From: Leifsonia williamsii
GTDB lineage: Bacteria > Actinomycetota > Actinomycetes > Actinomycetales > Microbacteriaceae
DNA: 64,000 nt
Direction of reading: 5' to 3'
Assembly: GCF_030433685.1 (NCBI RefSeq)
Contig: NZ_JAROCF010000001.1
Span: 2,294,001 to 2,358,000, forward strand
A program made the position numbers and the translations under genes. Below the pieces are notes generated by a model, which searched no databases, was not told the origin of the DNA, and worked only from the letters and a program-made list of their open reading frames with translations. Shown here piece by piece: positions 50,596 to 60,602 of this stretch (position 1 is the first letter of the stretch; each line of letters starts with the position of its first letter).

Positions 50596-50922
50596 ATGTC
50601 CACTGATCAGTACCACGAGCCGCCCAGCGAGCTGAGCCAGGAGACCCGCACCTTCGCCCGCATGTGCGCGAGCCTGGCCGAGGAGGCGGAGGCGATCGGC
50701 TGGTACGAGCAGCGGATCGCGGTCGAGCACGACCCGGTCGCGAAGGCGATCATGCTCGACTCGCTCGCCGAGGAGTACAAGCACTTCAGCATGGAGCTGG
50801 AGTTCCTGCTGCGCGCGAAGCCGCAGTGGCGTGCGACGGCGCAGGGCATCCTCTTCACCGACGGCGACATCGTGGAGCACGGCGAGGAGGCCGAGGAGGA
50901 GGCCGAGGACGTCGAAGGCTAG
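50596..50922 (+). CDS. Encapsulated-ferritin-like (EncFtn) protein
   Basis: This 108-residue two-helix protein closely resembles the EncFtn family: YHEPPSELSQETRTFARM, then EEAEAIGWYEQR and EEYKHFSMELEFLLRA, which carry the Glu and Glu-x2-His ferroxidase ligand positions. In encapsulin systems it dimerises into a ferritin site and decamerises inside the shell. Here the C-terminus is only acidic (HGEEAEEEAEDVEG) with no visible cargo-loading peptide, and no shell gene is next to it. The ATG at 50596 has GGGAGG upstream. It overlaps the convergent rsmD end by four bases. Confidence 0.85.
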   Translation: MSTDQYHEPPSELSQETRTFARMCASLAEEAEAIGWYEQRIAVEHDPVAKAIMLDSLAEEYKHFSMELEFLLRAKPQWRATAQGILFTDGDIVEHGEEAEEEAEDVEG

Positions 50923-51485
50923 GCCCGCCCCACCCACCACAGCGCGGTCTCGCCGTAGTCCTTGCGGCGCTCGACCACGAGGCCCGCGGGGAGGCTCGGC
51001 TCGCCCGTGCGCGTGCTGCGCTCCACGCAGACGACCGCGTCGGGGGCGAGCAGCGGCTCCAGCGCGGTCAGCACGGCGAGCAGCTCGGCGTCGTCGACGT
51101 CGTACGGCGGGTCGATGAAGACGAGGTCGAACGGTCCGGCAGCGCCCGCGAGGTAGGACTGCACCGACGTTGCCCGCACGTCCACCACCGGCCGGGCGGA
51201 GGCGGGAGCCGCTCGCGTGACGGCCGCCGCGTTGCGCCGGCACACCTGCGCCGCCGGAGCGCTCTTCTCGACCAGCGTCACCGCTGCGGCACCGCGGCTC
51301 GCCGCCTCCAGGCCGAGCGCGCCCGAGCCCGCGTAGAGGTCGAGCACCCGGGCGCCGCGGATCGCGTCCCGCGCTTCCAGCGCCGAGAAGGCCGCCTCGC
51401 GCACGCGGTCGCTGGTCGGCCGCGTGCCGCTCTTGGGCACCTGGAGGGTGAGCGAGCCGGCGAAGCCGGAGACGATGCGGGTCAT
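50919..51485 (-). CDS. rsmD: 16S rRNA (guanine966-N2)-methyltransferase
   Basis: This SAM-dependent methyltransferase of 188 residues modifies G966 of 16S rRNA. It has KSGTRPTSDRVREAAFSALE (RsmD-specific), the SAM loop DLYAGSGALGLEA and the catalytic IDPPYDVDD. It is convergent with the EncFtn-like gene (shared CTAG) and divergent from a TPR gene. In many bacteria rsmD is next to coaD, which here is about 3 kb away. Confidence 0.94.
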   Translation of the reverse strand: MTRIVSGFAGSLTLQVPKSGTRPTSDRVREAAFSALEARDAIRGARVLDLYAGSGALGLEAASRGAAAVTLVEKSAPAAQVCRRNAAAVTRAAPASARPVVDVRATSVQSYLAGAAGPFDLVFIDPPYDVDDAELLAVLTALEPLLAPDAVVCVERSTRTGEPSLPAGLVVERRKDYGETALWWVGRA

Positions 51486-51546
51486 GGCTCGACGAGCCTA
51501 CCGGCCGGAGCTCGCTGCCGCCGGGCCCACCGGCGCCCAGCCGCCG

Positions 51547-51582
51547 GGTCGCCCGATGCACTGGTGCATCGGCCGGGCGACC
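51547..51582. promoter_or_regulatory. Hairpin upstream of the TPR gene
   Basis: GGTCGCCCG (51547-51555) pairs with CGGGCGACC (51574-51582), and inside it ATGCA pairs with TGCAT around CTGG. It ends 14 bases before the TPR gene start in the divergent rsmD/TPR gap, so it could be an operator or an mRNA hairpin. Confidence 0.5.
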
Positions 51583-51596
51583 GCCAGAATGTGCGC

Positions 51597-52337
51597 ATGG
51601 AGGATCGCCTCGAGCAACCCGAGCTCGACGCGCTCTGGAGGTTCGACGATCCCGTCGCCTCCGCCGAGCGCTTCGCCATGGCCGCCGCAGAACCGTCCCG
51701 CTCCGAGTTGGTGCGCGCCGAGCTCGAGACGCAGCGCGCCCGCGCGCTGGGCCTGCAGGCACGGTTCGAGGAGGCCGAGGCGCTGCTGGAGTCGCTGGAG
51801 CCGGCGTTCGGCCGCCTCCACCTCCGCATCCTGCTGGAGCGCGGCAGGCTGCGCAGCGCCGAGGGCCGGCCGCAGGAGGCGGTCCCGCTGTTCGAGGAGG
51901 CGCTGCTGACCGCCCGTCGCGACGACGAGGTCTTCCTCGCCGTCGACGCCGCCCACATGCTCGCCCTCGCCGACCCCGAGCGCGGCGAGCAGTGGACGGA
52001 GGAGGCGCTGGCCGAGCTGCGTGCGACCGACGACCCGCGCACCCTCCGCTGGGGCGTCGCCGTGCACTCCAACCGGGCCTGGGCGCTCCTGGAGGCGCAC
52101 GAGGCGGCCAGGGCGCTGCCCGAGTTCGAGGCCGCCCAGGAGTCCGCCGAGCAGTACGGCACGCCTGACCAGCTGTTCGCGACCCGCTGGAGCGTCGCCC
52201 GCTGCCTGCGGGAGCTCGGCCGCACGAAGGAGGCGCTCGCGATCCAGCGTGCCCTCGTCGCCGAGCGCCCGGAGGACACGGATGTGGCGGCGGAGCTCGC
52301 CGCGCTGACGGAGGAGGCGCATACGATCGAGTCATGA
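51597..52337 (+). CDS. Tetratricopeptide-repeat protein
   Basis: This 246-residue helical protein has TPR-like units, for example GLQARFEEAEALLESLEPAF, GRPQEAVPLFEEALLTARR and ELGRTKEALAIQRALVAERP. There is no signal peptide or enzyme motif, so it is likely a cytoplasmic scaffold. Its stop overlaps the recG start by four bases, so the two are coupled. Confidence 0.8.
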   Translation: MEDRLEQPELDALWRFDDPVASAERFAMAAAEPSRSELVRAELETQRARALGLQARFEEAEALLESLEPAFGRLHLRILLERGRLRSAEGRPQEAVPLFEEALLTARRDDEVFLAVDAAHMLALADPERGEQWTEEALAELRATDDPRTLRWGVAVHSNRAWALLEAHEAARALPEFEAAQESAEQYGTPDQLFATRWSVARCLRELGRTKEALAIQRALVAERPEDTDVAAELAALTEEAHTIES

Positions 52338-54550
52338 CCTCTGCCTCCGCCCCGGCCATCGAGGGCGCCGTCACCCTCGACTCCCGGCTCACGGGCGTGC
52401 TCGGCGGCCGCACCGCCGGCGCGTTCGAGAAGGCGTTCGGCATGCGCACGGTCGCCGACCTGCTCTCGCACTACCCGCGCCGCTACGCCCGGCGCGGTGA
52501 GCTGACCGCGCTCGCCAACCTCCCGCTCGACGAGCACGTCACGATCGTGGCCGAGGTGCTGCGCGTGCAGGAGCGGCCGATGCGGGCCCGGCGCGGGTCG
52601 ATCCTCGAGGTCAGGATCTCGGACGGCGAGGGCATCCTCACCCTCACCTTCTTCAACCAGGCCTGGCGGTCGAAGGAGCTGGTGCCCGGCGTGCGCGGCA
52701 TCTTCGCAGGCAAGGTGTCGGCATACCGGGGAGCGCTTCAGCTGGCCCACCCCGACTACGAGCTGTTCGAGCCCGACGCCGAGAACGCCGTCACGCCGGG
52801 GAGCGCCGCCGCGGCCTCCTGGGCGATGACCCCCATCCCGATCTACCCGGCGACGGGCACGGTCGCGAGCTGGCAGGTGCAGAAGGCCGTCGCCCTCGCG
52901 CTCGACGCGCTCGGCCCGGTCGCCGACCCCGTCCCCGCCTCCGTCGTCGCCGAGCGCGGCCTGCTGTCGTTCCGGGAGGCGCTGGAGGGCGTGCACCGGC
53001 CGCAGAAGGACGCCCAGTGGCAGCGCGCCCGCGACGCGCTCCGGTTCCAGGAGGCGTTCGTGCTGCAGGCGGCCCTGCTGCAGCAGCGCGCCGCCTCGCG
53101 GACCGTCGCAGCCACCCCGCGCCGTGCCGCCCCCGGCGGGCTCCTGGAGCGCTTCGACGCGGTCCTGCCGTTCACCCTGACCGACGACCAGGGCGTCGTC
53201 GGCGGCGAGATCGCCCGCGACCTGGCGCAGGCCGAGCCGATGCACCGGCTGGTGCAGGGCGAGGTCGGCTCGGGCAAGACGCTGGTCGCGCTGCGCGCCA
53301 TGCTCGCCGTCGCCGACTCCGGGGGCCAATCCGCGCTGCTGGCGCCGACCGAGGTGCTCGCCGCGCAGCACCTCCGCTCGATCGCCGCGATGCTCGGACC
53401 GGATCTCTCGGCCGAGCTCATGCCGACCCTCCTCACCGGCCAGCTGAGCGCCGCCGAGCGCAAGCGCGCGCTGCTGCGCACGGTGTCGGGCCAGGCCCGC
53501 ATCGTGGTCGGCACGCACGCGCTGCTCGGCGACGCGGTCACGTTCTTCGACCTCGGGCTCGTGGTCGTCGACGAGCAGCACCGCTTCGGCGTGGAGCAGC
53601 GGGAGGCGCTGCGGGCGAAGGGCGGCACTCCGCCGCACGTGCTCGTGCTCACCGCCACGCCGATCCCGCGCACGGTCGCGATGACGGTCTTCGGCGACCT
53701 CGACGTGTCCACGATCGCGCAGCTTCCCGCCGGCCGCCAGGGCATCGAGAGCTTCGTCGTGCCGCTCGCCGATCATCCCCGCTGGGAGCGCCGCATCTGG
53801 GAGCGCGCCGCGGAGGAGATCGCGAAGGGCCGCCAGGTCTTCGTCGTCTGCCCGGCGATCAGTGGCAAGGAGGCGGAGGACGACGGCGAGGAGCAGCAGC
53901 CGGACGAGGGCGCAGAGCCCGGCGAGGCCCCGCGCCCGATCGCGAACGTGGAGGCGGTGGCCGCCCAGGTGCGCGCCGATCCGCTCTTCGCCGACTCCCG
54001 CATCGGCGTCCTCCACGGCCGGCTCCCGAGCGACGCCAAGGACGAGACCATGCGGGCCTTCGCGGCGGGCGACATCGACCTCCTGATCGCCACGACGGTG
54101 ATCGAGGTCGGCGTCAACGTGCCCAACGCGTCCGCGATGGTCGTGCTCGACGCCGACCGGTTCGGTGTCTCCCAGCTCCACCAGCTGCGCGGACGCGTCG
54201 GCCGCGGCGGCGTGCCCGGTCTGTGCCTCCTCGTGACCGGCGCCGAGCAGGGCTCCCTCGCCCGGGAGCGGGTGGAGGCGGTGGCCGCCACCCTCGACGG
54301 CTTCGAGCTCGCCAACGTCGACCTGGAGCTGCGCCGCGAAGGCGACGTGCTGGGCAGCCGCCAGTCGGGCGGGCGGTCGTCGCTGCGGCTCCTGCGTGTC
54401 GCCTCCGACGGCGACCTGATCGCGGAGGCGCGCACAGCCGCCGAGGAGGCGCTGGAGGCCGACGGCGGCCTCGCCGCGCACCCCGCCCTCGCCGCCGCGC
54501 TGGCCCGCCGCCTCGACGAGTCGGAGCGGGCGTTCCTCGGCAAGTCCTGA
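52334..54550 (+). CDS. recG: ATP-dependent DNA helicase RecG
   Basis: RecG remodels stalled replication forks and Holliday junctions. The 738-residue protein has the N-terminal wedge/OB domain (about 60-170), Walker [17 protein letters not shown], the DEQH box [23 protein letters not shown], and the C-terminal helicase half with [13 protein letters not shown] and [12 protein letters not shown] short acidic insertion ([19 protein letters not shown]) interrupts the second helicase domain. The start ATG overlaps the TPR gene. Confidence 0.96.
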   Translation: MTSASAPAIEGAVTLDSRLTGVLGGRTAGAFEKAFGMRTVADLLSHYPRRYARRGELTALANLPLDEHVTIVAEVLRVQERPMRARRGSILEVRISDGEGILTLTFFNQAWRSKELVPGVRGIFAGKVSAYRGALQLAHPDYELFEPDAENAVTPGSAAAASWAMTPIPIYPATGTVASWQVQKAVALALDALGPVADPVPASVVAERGLLSFREALEGVHRPQKDAQWQRARDALRFQEAFVLQAALLQQRAASRTVAATPRRAAPGGLLERFDAVLPFTLTDDQGVVGGEIARDLAQAEPMHRLVQGEVGSGKTLVALRAMLAVADSGGQSALLAPTEVLAAQHLRSIAAMLGPDLSAELMPTLLTGQLSAAERKRALLRTVSGQARIVVGTHALLGDAVTFFDLGLVVVDEQHRFGVEQREALRAKGGTPPHVLVLTATPIPRTVAMTVFGDLDVSTIAQLPAGRQGIESFVVPLADHPRWERRIWERAAEEIAKGRQVFVVCPAISGKEAEDDGEEQQPDEGAEPGEAPRPIANVEAVAAQVRADPLFADSRIGVLHGRLPSDAKDETMRAFAAGDIDLLIATTVIEVGVNVPNASAMVVLDADRFGVSQLHQLRGRVGRGGVPGLCLLVTGAEQGSLARERVEAVAATLDGFELANVDLELRREGDVLGSRQSGGRSSLRLLRVASDGDLIAEARTAAEEALEADGGLAAHPALAAALARRLDESERAFLGKS

Positions 54551-54648
54551 ACCATCCCGGCCGCTGTCTCGTGGAGTCCGTGGGCGGGTCCGCGAAGATA
54601 ACGGATTCACAACGAAATGCCGGTTTCCGCGGGATAGTCTGGAGGTCT

Positions 54649-55131
54649 ATGAACAGGATCGCCGTCGTCCCTGGATCGTTCGACCCCGTCACGCTCGGGC
54701 ATCTCGATGTCATCGAACGCGCCGCGGGCCTCTGGGACGAGGTCCATGTGCTCGTCGTGCACAACCCGGCCAAGACGGCCCTGCTCCCGATCGCGCAGCG
54801 CGTGAGCCTGATCGAGAAGTCGATCGAGGACGCGGGGATCGTCGGCAACATCGTCGTCGCCTCCTGGTCGGTCGGCCTGCTCGTGGACTACTGCACCGAC
54901 GTCGGCGCGCACGTGCTCGTGAAGGGCATCCGCTCGCAGGTCGACGTCGCGTACGAGACGCCCATGGCGATCGTCAACCGCCACCTCGCCGCGGTCGAGA
55001 CCGTGTTCCTGCTGCCGAACCCCGCCAACGCCCACGTGTCGAGCTCGCTCGTCCGCCAGGTCTCCGCCCTCGGCGGAGACGTGAGCCCCTACGTCCCCTC
55101 CGCCGTCTACGAGTACCTGCAGGAGACATGA
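54649..55131 (+). CDS. coaD: Phosphopantetheine adenylyltransferase
   Basis: CoaD transfers AMP to 4-phosphopantetheine in coenzyme A synthesis. The 160-residue protein begins with [15 protein letters not shown] (nucleotidyltransferase TxGH motif) and ends with the conserved [26 protein letters not shown] lies upstream of the ATG at 54649. Its stop overlaps the MoxR start by four bases. Confidence 0.97.
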   Translation: MNRIAVVPGSFDPVTLGHLDVIERAAGLWDEVHVLVVHNPAKTALLPIAQRVSLIEKSIEDAGIVGNIVVASWSVGLLVDYCTDVGAHVLVKGIRSQVDVAYETPMAIVNRHLAAVETVFLLPNPANAHVSSSLVRQVSALGGDVSPYVPSAVYEYLQET

Positions 55132-56183
55132 ACAGTTACGCGACGCGCCAGCCCACCGAGTCCTCCGTCGCGCCGGAGGAGGTGGGAACCGCCGCGCCCG
55201 GCATGGACCTGGCGGAGCTGCGGCGCGCCGCCGAGCAGATCAGCGCGAACGTCGAGTCGGTGATCGACGGCAAGCACGAGGCCGTGCAGACCGCGCTCGT
55301 GGTGCTGCTCGCCGAGGGCCACCTGCTCATCGAGGACGTGCCAGGCGTCGGCAAGACGATGCTGGCGAAGTCGCTGGCGAAGTCGGTCGACTGCTCGGTG
55401 AGCCGCATCCAGTTCACGCCCGACCTGCTGCCGAGCGACGTCACCGGCGTCTCCATCTACAACCAGGCGGAGCGCCGGTTCGAGTTCAAGCCGGGCGCCG
55501 TCTTCGCCAACATCGTGATCGGCGACGAGATCAACCGCGCGAGCCCGAAGACGCAGTCGGCGCTGCTGGAGTGCATGGAGGAGCGCCAGGTCACCGTCGA
55601 CGGCACGACCTACCCGCTCGCCGCGCCCTTCATCGTGGTCGCCACCCAGAACCCGGTCGAGATGGAGGGCACCTACGCCCTGCCGGAGGCGCAGCGCGAC
55701 CGCTTCATGGCCAGGATCGCGATGGGGTACCCCGACGAGGGCTCCGAGCTCGCGATGCTCACCACGCGCGACACCTCAAGCCCGCTCTCCCGGATCGGAC
55801 CGGTGGTGACCGCCGAGCAGCTCCGGGCGATGATGGTGACCGCACGCAGCGTGTTCGCCTCGCCGCCGGTGAAGCAGTACGCCGTCGACCTGGTGCGGGC
55901 CACCCGCGAGGACCGCGACCTGCGGCTCGGCGCGAGCCCCCGCGCCACCCTGCAGCTGGTGCGGGCCGCCAAGGCGATGGCGGCGCTCGACGGCCGCGAC
56001 TTCGTGCTGCCCGACGACATCGACGCGCTGGCCGTGCCGGTGCTCGGCCACCGGCTGCTGCCCACGAGCCGCGCGCTCGGGCACCACCACGAGAGCGCGC
56101 CCGTGATCGCGGACATCGTGCGGCGGATCGTCGCCTCCACGCCGGTCCCGGTCGGCTCCGGCGCCATCGGCGGGCGGCCGTAG
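55128..56183 (+). CDS. moxR: MoxR-family AAA ATPase (second copy)
   Basis: This 351-residue MoxR ATPase has Walker [15 protein letters not shown], Walker [18 protein letters not shown], and [19 protein letters not shown]. It is close to the copy at 36840-37808 but with its own N-terminal extension. Here it is coupled to coaD and followed by DUF58 and a transglutaminase with catalytic residues kept. Confidence 0.94.
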   Translation: MNSYATRQPTESSVAPEEVGTAAPGMDLAELRRAAEQISANVESVIDGKHEAVQTALVVLLAEGHLLIEDVPGVGKTMLAKSLAKSVDCSVSRIQFTPDLLPSDVTGVSIYNQAERRFEFKPGAVFANIVIGDEINRASPKTQSALLECMEERQVTVDGTTYPLAAPFIVVATQNPVEMEGTYALPEAQRDRFMARIAMGYPDEGSELAMLTTRDTSSPLSRIGPVVTAEQLRAMMVTARSVFASPPVKQYAVDLVRATREDRDLRLGASPRATLQLVRAAKAMAALDGRDFVLPDDIDALAVPVLGHRLLPTSRALGHHHESAPVIADIVRRIVASTPVPVGSGAIGGRP

Positions 56184-56186
56184 CCC

Positions 56187-57539
56187 ATGCCGCGCCGCGC
56201 CACGGCGAAGCGGCCCTCCGCTCCCCGGGTCTCAGCATCTCGGGTCTCGTCGCCGCTCAAGAAGCCGCGGCCGACCGCGCGCGGCTGGACGCTGGGAGCG
56301 GTGGGAGTCGTGGCGCTCGCGTGCTCGGCGCTGTTCGGGCGCACCGACGTGCTGTTCGTGGGCGCCTTCCTCACCCTCCTCACCCTCGCGGCGATGATCT
56401 CGGTCACCTGGGACCGGCCGCGGCTGAGCGTGACGCGCAGCTTCCATCCCGACATCGTGGCCGCCGGTGACACGGCAGCCATCGTCACTACCGCCCGCAA
56501 CCTGTCGTCGCGGCCCAGCCCGGCGGCCCGCTGGCGCGAGTTCGCCCCGGCGGCCGTCGCCGTGCAGCGCTCCGCGCCCTTCCCGCGGCTCGGCGCCCAC
56601 CAGCCCGACACCTCCCACGGGCGCGACACGGTGGTGCTGCGGCAGGAGGTCGTGGCCGAGAAGCGCGGCTCGCACCCGGTCGGTCCGCTGATCATCAGCC
56701 GCACCGACCCCTTCGGCATCGCCTACGCCGAGTACGCGATCGGCCAGCCCCGCCAGTTCCTGGTCACGCCGCGCGTGACCCCCCTCGACCGCGGAGAACT
56801 CGACGTCGCGCACAGCGAGGGCACCGAGCACGAACTGCTCCGGCACAGCATCCCGAGCGCCGACGAGCTGATCGCGCGCGAGTACCGGCCGGGCGATCCG
56901 CTGCGCCGGGTGCACTGGCGGGCGACCGCGCGCCACGACCAGCTGATGGTGCGGCAGGAGGAGCAGCGCAGCAACCCCGAGGCCTGGCTGCTCGCCGACA
57001 CCCGCGCCGGCCTCGCCGACGAGGACGCGTTCGAGGCGCTGGTCGCGCTCTTCGCCTCCGTCGCCGTGCACCTGCTCGACGAGGGCTTCGCGGTCAGCAT
57101 CGTAGAGACCGCCGCGCGGCAGCTCACCGGCCGCAGCGGCGCCGGACGCACCGGCACGCTCGGCGCCGCCACGCCGACCTACGACACCGGCGGCGCCGAC
57201 CGGCTGCTGCTCGCCGACCTCGCCGCGGTGGAGCCGCTCGCCGAGGCGCGCGACGACGCCGTCTCCGAGCTGGCCGCCGGCCTGCGCCGCGCCGGCCGCC
57301 CGGTGCCGGTCTTCGCCGTGCTGCTCGGCGGCACGCCGGAGCTGGGCTCCCTCGCGTCGCTGCGGCCCATGGGCGACCCGGCCGTCGCCTTCCTCGGCCC
57401 CGGCGCCTCGAGCGAGGTGGAGGAGGTGCTCGGCGACGCCGGCTGGCTCTGCGTGCCGTTCGCCGCCGGTGTCGACCCCTCCGAGGCCTGGCAGCGCGCG
57501 CTGCGGCGGCAGCGATCGGTGGTGCCCCGTGGTCAGTGA
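56187..57539 (+). CDS. DUF58 membrane protein (second copy)
   Basis: This 450-residue DUF58 protein has two hydrophobic segments near residues 30-75 (WTLGAVGVVALACSALFG and VLFVGAFLTLLTLAAMI) and the signature REYRPGDPLRRVHWRATARHD. It follows MoxR after three bases and overlaps the transglutaminase start. It is likely the MoxR partner. Confidence 0.9.
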   Translation: MPRRATAKRPSAPRVSASRVSSPLKKPRPTARGWTLGAVGVVALACSALFGRTDVLFVGAFLTLLTLAAMISVTWDRPRLSVTRSFHPDIVAAGDTAAIVTTARNLSSRPSPAARWREFAPAAVAVQRSAPFPRLGAHQPDTSHGRDTVVLRQEVVAEKRGSHPVGPLIISRTDPFGIAYAEYAIGQPRQFLVTPRVTPLDRGELDVAHSEGTEHELLRHSIPSADELIAREYRPGDPLRRVHWRATARHDQLMVRQEEQRSNPEAWLLADTRAGLADEDAFEALVALFASVAVHLLDEGFAVSIVETAARQLTGRSGAGRTGTLGAATPTYDTGGADRLLLADLAAVEPLAEARDDAVSELAAGLRRAGRPVPVFAVLLGGTPELGSLASLRPMGDPAVAFLGPGASSEVEEVLGDAGWLCVPFAAGVDPSEAWQRALRRQRSVVPRGQ

Positions 57540-59793
57540 GTCCCTCGCGGTCCCGCTGGCGCGCACGCGCCGGAGGCGGATCGGCTACTGGCGGATCACC
57601 GGAGCGCTGGTCCTCCAGCTGCTCGCCGTCAGCATCGCGCTGATCGGGCTCATCCAGGGCTGGGGCTGGTGGTTCGCGCTGATGCTCACGGCCGGCGGCC
57701 TGCTGGTGCTCGGCGCGGCGCTGCGCTCGCTGGGCCTGCACCGCGGAGTCGTCCCCGTGGTGCTGCTCGCCGTGGCCGCCGGCATCATGACGGCCGCGTT
57801 CGGGCGCGGCAGCGGGCTGTTCGGGCTCGTTCCGACGCCGCGCACGTTCGAGGTCTGGGCCGAGTACGGCCGGCAGGCCCTGCTGTCGATCTACCAGCAG
57901 GGCACGCCGGCCGAGAGCCTGCCGGAGTTCCTGTTCCTCGTCGTCGGCGGCGCGTGCCTGATCGCGCTGATCCTCGACACGGTCGCGGTCGCGATCCGCA
58001 CCCCGGCCTTCACCGCGCTCGGCGTCGGCGCCGTGCTCGTCGTCCCGGCGGCCCTCCTGGGAGACGGACTCGACCCGACGGCTCTCGCCGCGTCCGCCGC
58101 CGCCTTCCTCTGGCTGCTGCGCTGCGATGTGCGCACCCGGCGTCCCGGCTCCCCGCGGCCGGTCGCAGCGCTGTCGGTCGGGGTCTCCTCCGTCGCCATC
58201 GCCGCCCTGCTCGCGGGCACGGCTCCCGGCTTCGACCAGGGAGGCGCGACCCAGTTCACGGCGGGCGGCATCAACATCGGCGGCACGGTCACGCCGCTCG
58301 TCGACCTCGGCAAGGACCTGCGCCGCCCCTCCGCCGTCCGGGCGCTGACCTACACGACGACGGCGGCCTCCGGCCAGTACCTCAAGCTCGCCTCCCTCGA
58401 CCAGTTCACCGGCTCGGTCTGGAAGCACCGCGCCCGCGACACCAACCGCCTGCAGGACGGCGCCGAGATCGGCCCGGTCACGGGCCTCGCCGACGACGTG
58501 CAGCGGGTCGAGATCAGCACCGACGTGCAGATCGACAACATGCTCAGCCGCTGGCTGCCCGCGCCCTACCCGGTGAAGTCGGTGAAGGGGCTCGACGGCA
58601 CCTGGTCGTGGAACCCGGAGGATCTCACCATCGGCGGCGTCAACGCGACCACCCAGGGTCAGCGCTACACCGTCACCTCGCTGCTGCTGCAGCCCACCGC
58701 CGAGCAGCTCAGGAACGCGGGCGGCTTCGTGCCGGAGGAGGCCCAGCGCGACCTCTTCCTGCCCGCGAACCTGCCCGGCATCATCGGCGCGACCGCCCTG
58801 GAGGCGACGGCGGGCGCCACCTCGGAGTACGAGCAGGCCGTCGCACTGCAGGACTACTTCCGCGACAACAACTTCGTGTACTCGACGCAGACGCCGCTGC
58901 AGCAGGGGTACGACGGCGACGGCGGCCGCGTCATCGCCAAGTTCCTCGAGGTCAAGAGCGGGTACTGCGTGCACTACGCCTCGGCGATGGCGCTGATGGC
59001 CCGCTCGCTCGGCATCCCGGCGCGCGTGGCGGAGGGGTACCTCCCCGGTTCCACCAGCGGAGGGACGGCCAGCAACCCCGGCGAGTACACCGTCACCAGC
59101 GACGACCTGCACGCCTGGCCGGAGCTGTACTTCGCCGGCGTCGGCTGGGTGCCGTTCGAGCCGACGGTCGGCCGTGGCACCATCCCGTCGTACACGCGGC
59201 CCGAGAGCACGATCGTGACGCCGGTGCCGCAGTCCACCTCCGGCGCCACCTCCCAGCCGCAGCGCGTCGTTCCGACCGACCCGGCGCAGGTCGCGGGGGC
59301 GCGCGCCGCCACCCCGCCGTCGCCGCTCCAGCCCGTGCTCTCGGGGGCCGGCATCGCCCTCCTCGTGCTCGCCGTCCTGCTCACCCCGGCCGTGCTCAGG
59401 CGGGTGCGGCGCCGGTCGCGACTGCGGCGGCTGGGGGAGTCGTGGGGAGGCGCGCCGATCGTCTGGGACGAGCTGCGAGACACCGCGCGCGACCTGGGCT
59501 GGGAGGCCCCCGCCACCGAGACCTCGCGTGTCTTCGCGCAGCGGGTCGCCGCCGCCGTCCGCGGCACGCCGGGGGAGGAGGCGATGGGGAGGCTGCTGGA
59601 GGTGCGCGAGCGCGACGCGTACGGCCCGCCCACCCGGGCGGTCGCCGTCGGCCTGGCCGACGACCTGAGCCGGGTCCTCTCGGCGCTGGAGGCGCAGGCC
59701 GGGCGCGCCAGACGGGTGCGCGCCGTCCTCGTTCCTGTGTCCTTGCTGCCAGCAGGCTGGCCGCCCGCCGTCAACCCGGGGAGAGCCTCGTAG
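57529..59793 (+). CDS. Transglutaminase-like membrane enzyme
   Basis: This 754-residue TgpA-type protein has about six N-terminal helices, an outside transglutaminase domain (about 390-560), one more helix near 610-630 and a cytoplasmic tail. The active site is intact in Cys and His: SGYCVHYASAMALMARSLGIP (Cys480) and DLHAWPEL (His528), with FEPT placing Glu at the third position. The likely role is cleavage or crosslinking of surface proteins or peptidoglycan peptides. The GTG at 57529 overlaps the DUF58 stop. Confidence 0.9.
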   Translation: MVSESLAVPLARTRRRRIGYWRITGALVLQLLAVSIALIGLIQGWGWWFALMLTAGGLLVLGAALRSLGLHRGVVPVVLLAVAAGIMTAAFGRGSGLFGLVPTPRTFEVWAEYGRQALLSIYQQGTPAESLPEFLFLVVGGACLIALILDTVAVAIRTPAFTALGVGAVLVVPAALLGDGLDPTALAASAAAFLWLLRCDVRTRRPGSPRPVAALSVGVSSVAIAALLAGTAPGFDQGGATQFTAGGINIGGTVTPLVDLGKDLRRPSAVRALTYTTTAASGQYLKLASLDQFTGSVWKHRARDTNRLQDGAEIGPVTGLADDVQRVEISTDVQIDNMLSRWLPAPYPVKSVKGLDGTWSWNPEDLTIGGVNATTQGQRYTVTSLLLQPTAEQLRNAGGFVPEEAQRDLFLPANLPGIIGATALEATAGATSEYEQAVALQDYFRDNNFVYSTQTPLQQGYDGDGGRVIAKFLEVKSGYCVHYASAMALMARSLGIPARVAEGYLPGSTSGGTASNPGEYTVTSDDLHAWPELYFAGVGWVPFEPTVGRGTIPSYTRPESTIVTPVPQSTSGATSQPQRVVPTDPAQVAGARAATPPSPLQPVLSGAGIALLVLAVLLTPAVLRRVRRRSRLRRLGESWGGAPIVWDELRDTARDLGWEAPATETSRVFAQRVAAAVRGTPGEEAMGRLLEVRERDAYGPPTRAVAVGLADDLSRVLSALEAQAGRARRVRAVLVPVSLLPAGWPPAVNPGRAS

Positions 59794-59804
59794 AATAGTC
59801 GGTC

Positions 59805-60380
59805 GTGACCACGTTCAAGAAGACTCCGTACACGGTCAATGTGTACGACCTCATCCGCCGACCCGGCGCGATGAAGGAGCAGCACCTGAGCATCCCGGTC
59901 GGCGACAAGCTGGGCGAGGGGCTCATCTCCGTGCCGGAGGGCGCGACCATCGATCTCGACCTCCGGCTCGAGTCGATGCACGAGGGCATCCTCGCCACCG
60001 GCGAGGTGTCCAGCACCGCCACCGGCGTGTGCGGGCGCTGCCTGATCGACATCGAGCAGCCCGTCCAAGTCGATTTCCAGGAACTTTTCGCGTATCCTGC
60101 TGAGGAAGCTTTCGATCATGAGGTTCACGACGACCACGTGGATCTTGAACCTCTGATCAGGGATGCGGTGGTGCTGTCACTGCCGTTCCAGCCGGTGTGC
60201 CGGCCGGACTGCCCGGGTCTCGACCCCGAGACCGGGCAGCGGCTTGCGGATGTACCGGACCACGAGCCCAAGCAGACCATCGATCCGCGCTGGTCTGCGC
60301 TCGCGGCTTTCCAGGCTTCCGACACCACCGAATCCACCAGCAGCAGCGCCCCGTCCGACGGGGCCGGAGAAGAGAGATAG
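59805..60380 (+). CDS. DUF177 (YceD) protein
   Basis: This 191-residue YceD-family protein typically precedes rpmF and is thought to act in ribosome or rRNA metabolism. It has Cys pairs in [11 protein letters not shown] and [11 protein letters not shown] that could bind zinc. The -10 TAGAAT (59791-59796) lies eight bases before the GTG, so the mRNA is probably leaderless. The stop is followed by rpmF after two bases. Confidence 0.93.
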   Translation: MTTFKKTPYTVNVYDLIRRPGAMKEQHLSIPVGDKLGEGLISVPEGATIDLDLRLESMHEGILATGEVSSTATGVCGRCLIDIEQPVQVDFQELFAYPAEEAFDHEVHDDHVDLEPLIRDAVVLSLPFQPVCRPDCPGLDPETGQRLADVPDHEPKQTIDPRWSALAAFQASDTTESTSSSAPSDGAGEER

Positions 60381-60382
60381 AC

Positions 60383-60586
60383 ATGGCCGTTCCGAAGCGG
60401 AAGCAGTCTCGCGCCAACACCCACGCCCGTCGTTCGCAGTGGAAGGCCGAGGTCCCCACGCTCGTCAAGACCGTCGAGAACGGCAAGGTCACCTACTCCC
60501 TGCCGCACCGCGCCAAGGTCGTCGAGGACTCGGCGGGCACCGCCCTGTTCCTCGAGTACAAGGGCCGCAAGGTCGCCGACGTCTGA
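60383..60586 (+). CDS. rpmF: 50S ribosomal protein L32
   Basis: This 67-residue basic protein opens [20 protein letters not shown], characteristic of L32. It has no Cys zinc motif, so it is the zinc-free form. AGAGAG before the ATG serves as ribosome-binding site. It is in the standard DUF177-rpmF-rnc order. Confidence 0.97.
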   Translation: MAVPKRKQSRANTHARRSQWKAEVPTLVKTVENGKVTYSLPHRAKVVEDSAGTALFLEYKGRKVADV

Positions 60587-60602
60587 GCGTCACCCACAGC
60601 AC

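Noticed and set aside
52334..54550. Acidic insertion in RecG as a frameshift
   Set aside because: The frame stays open and all helicase motifs on both sides are intact, so it is a natural low-complexity loop.
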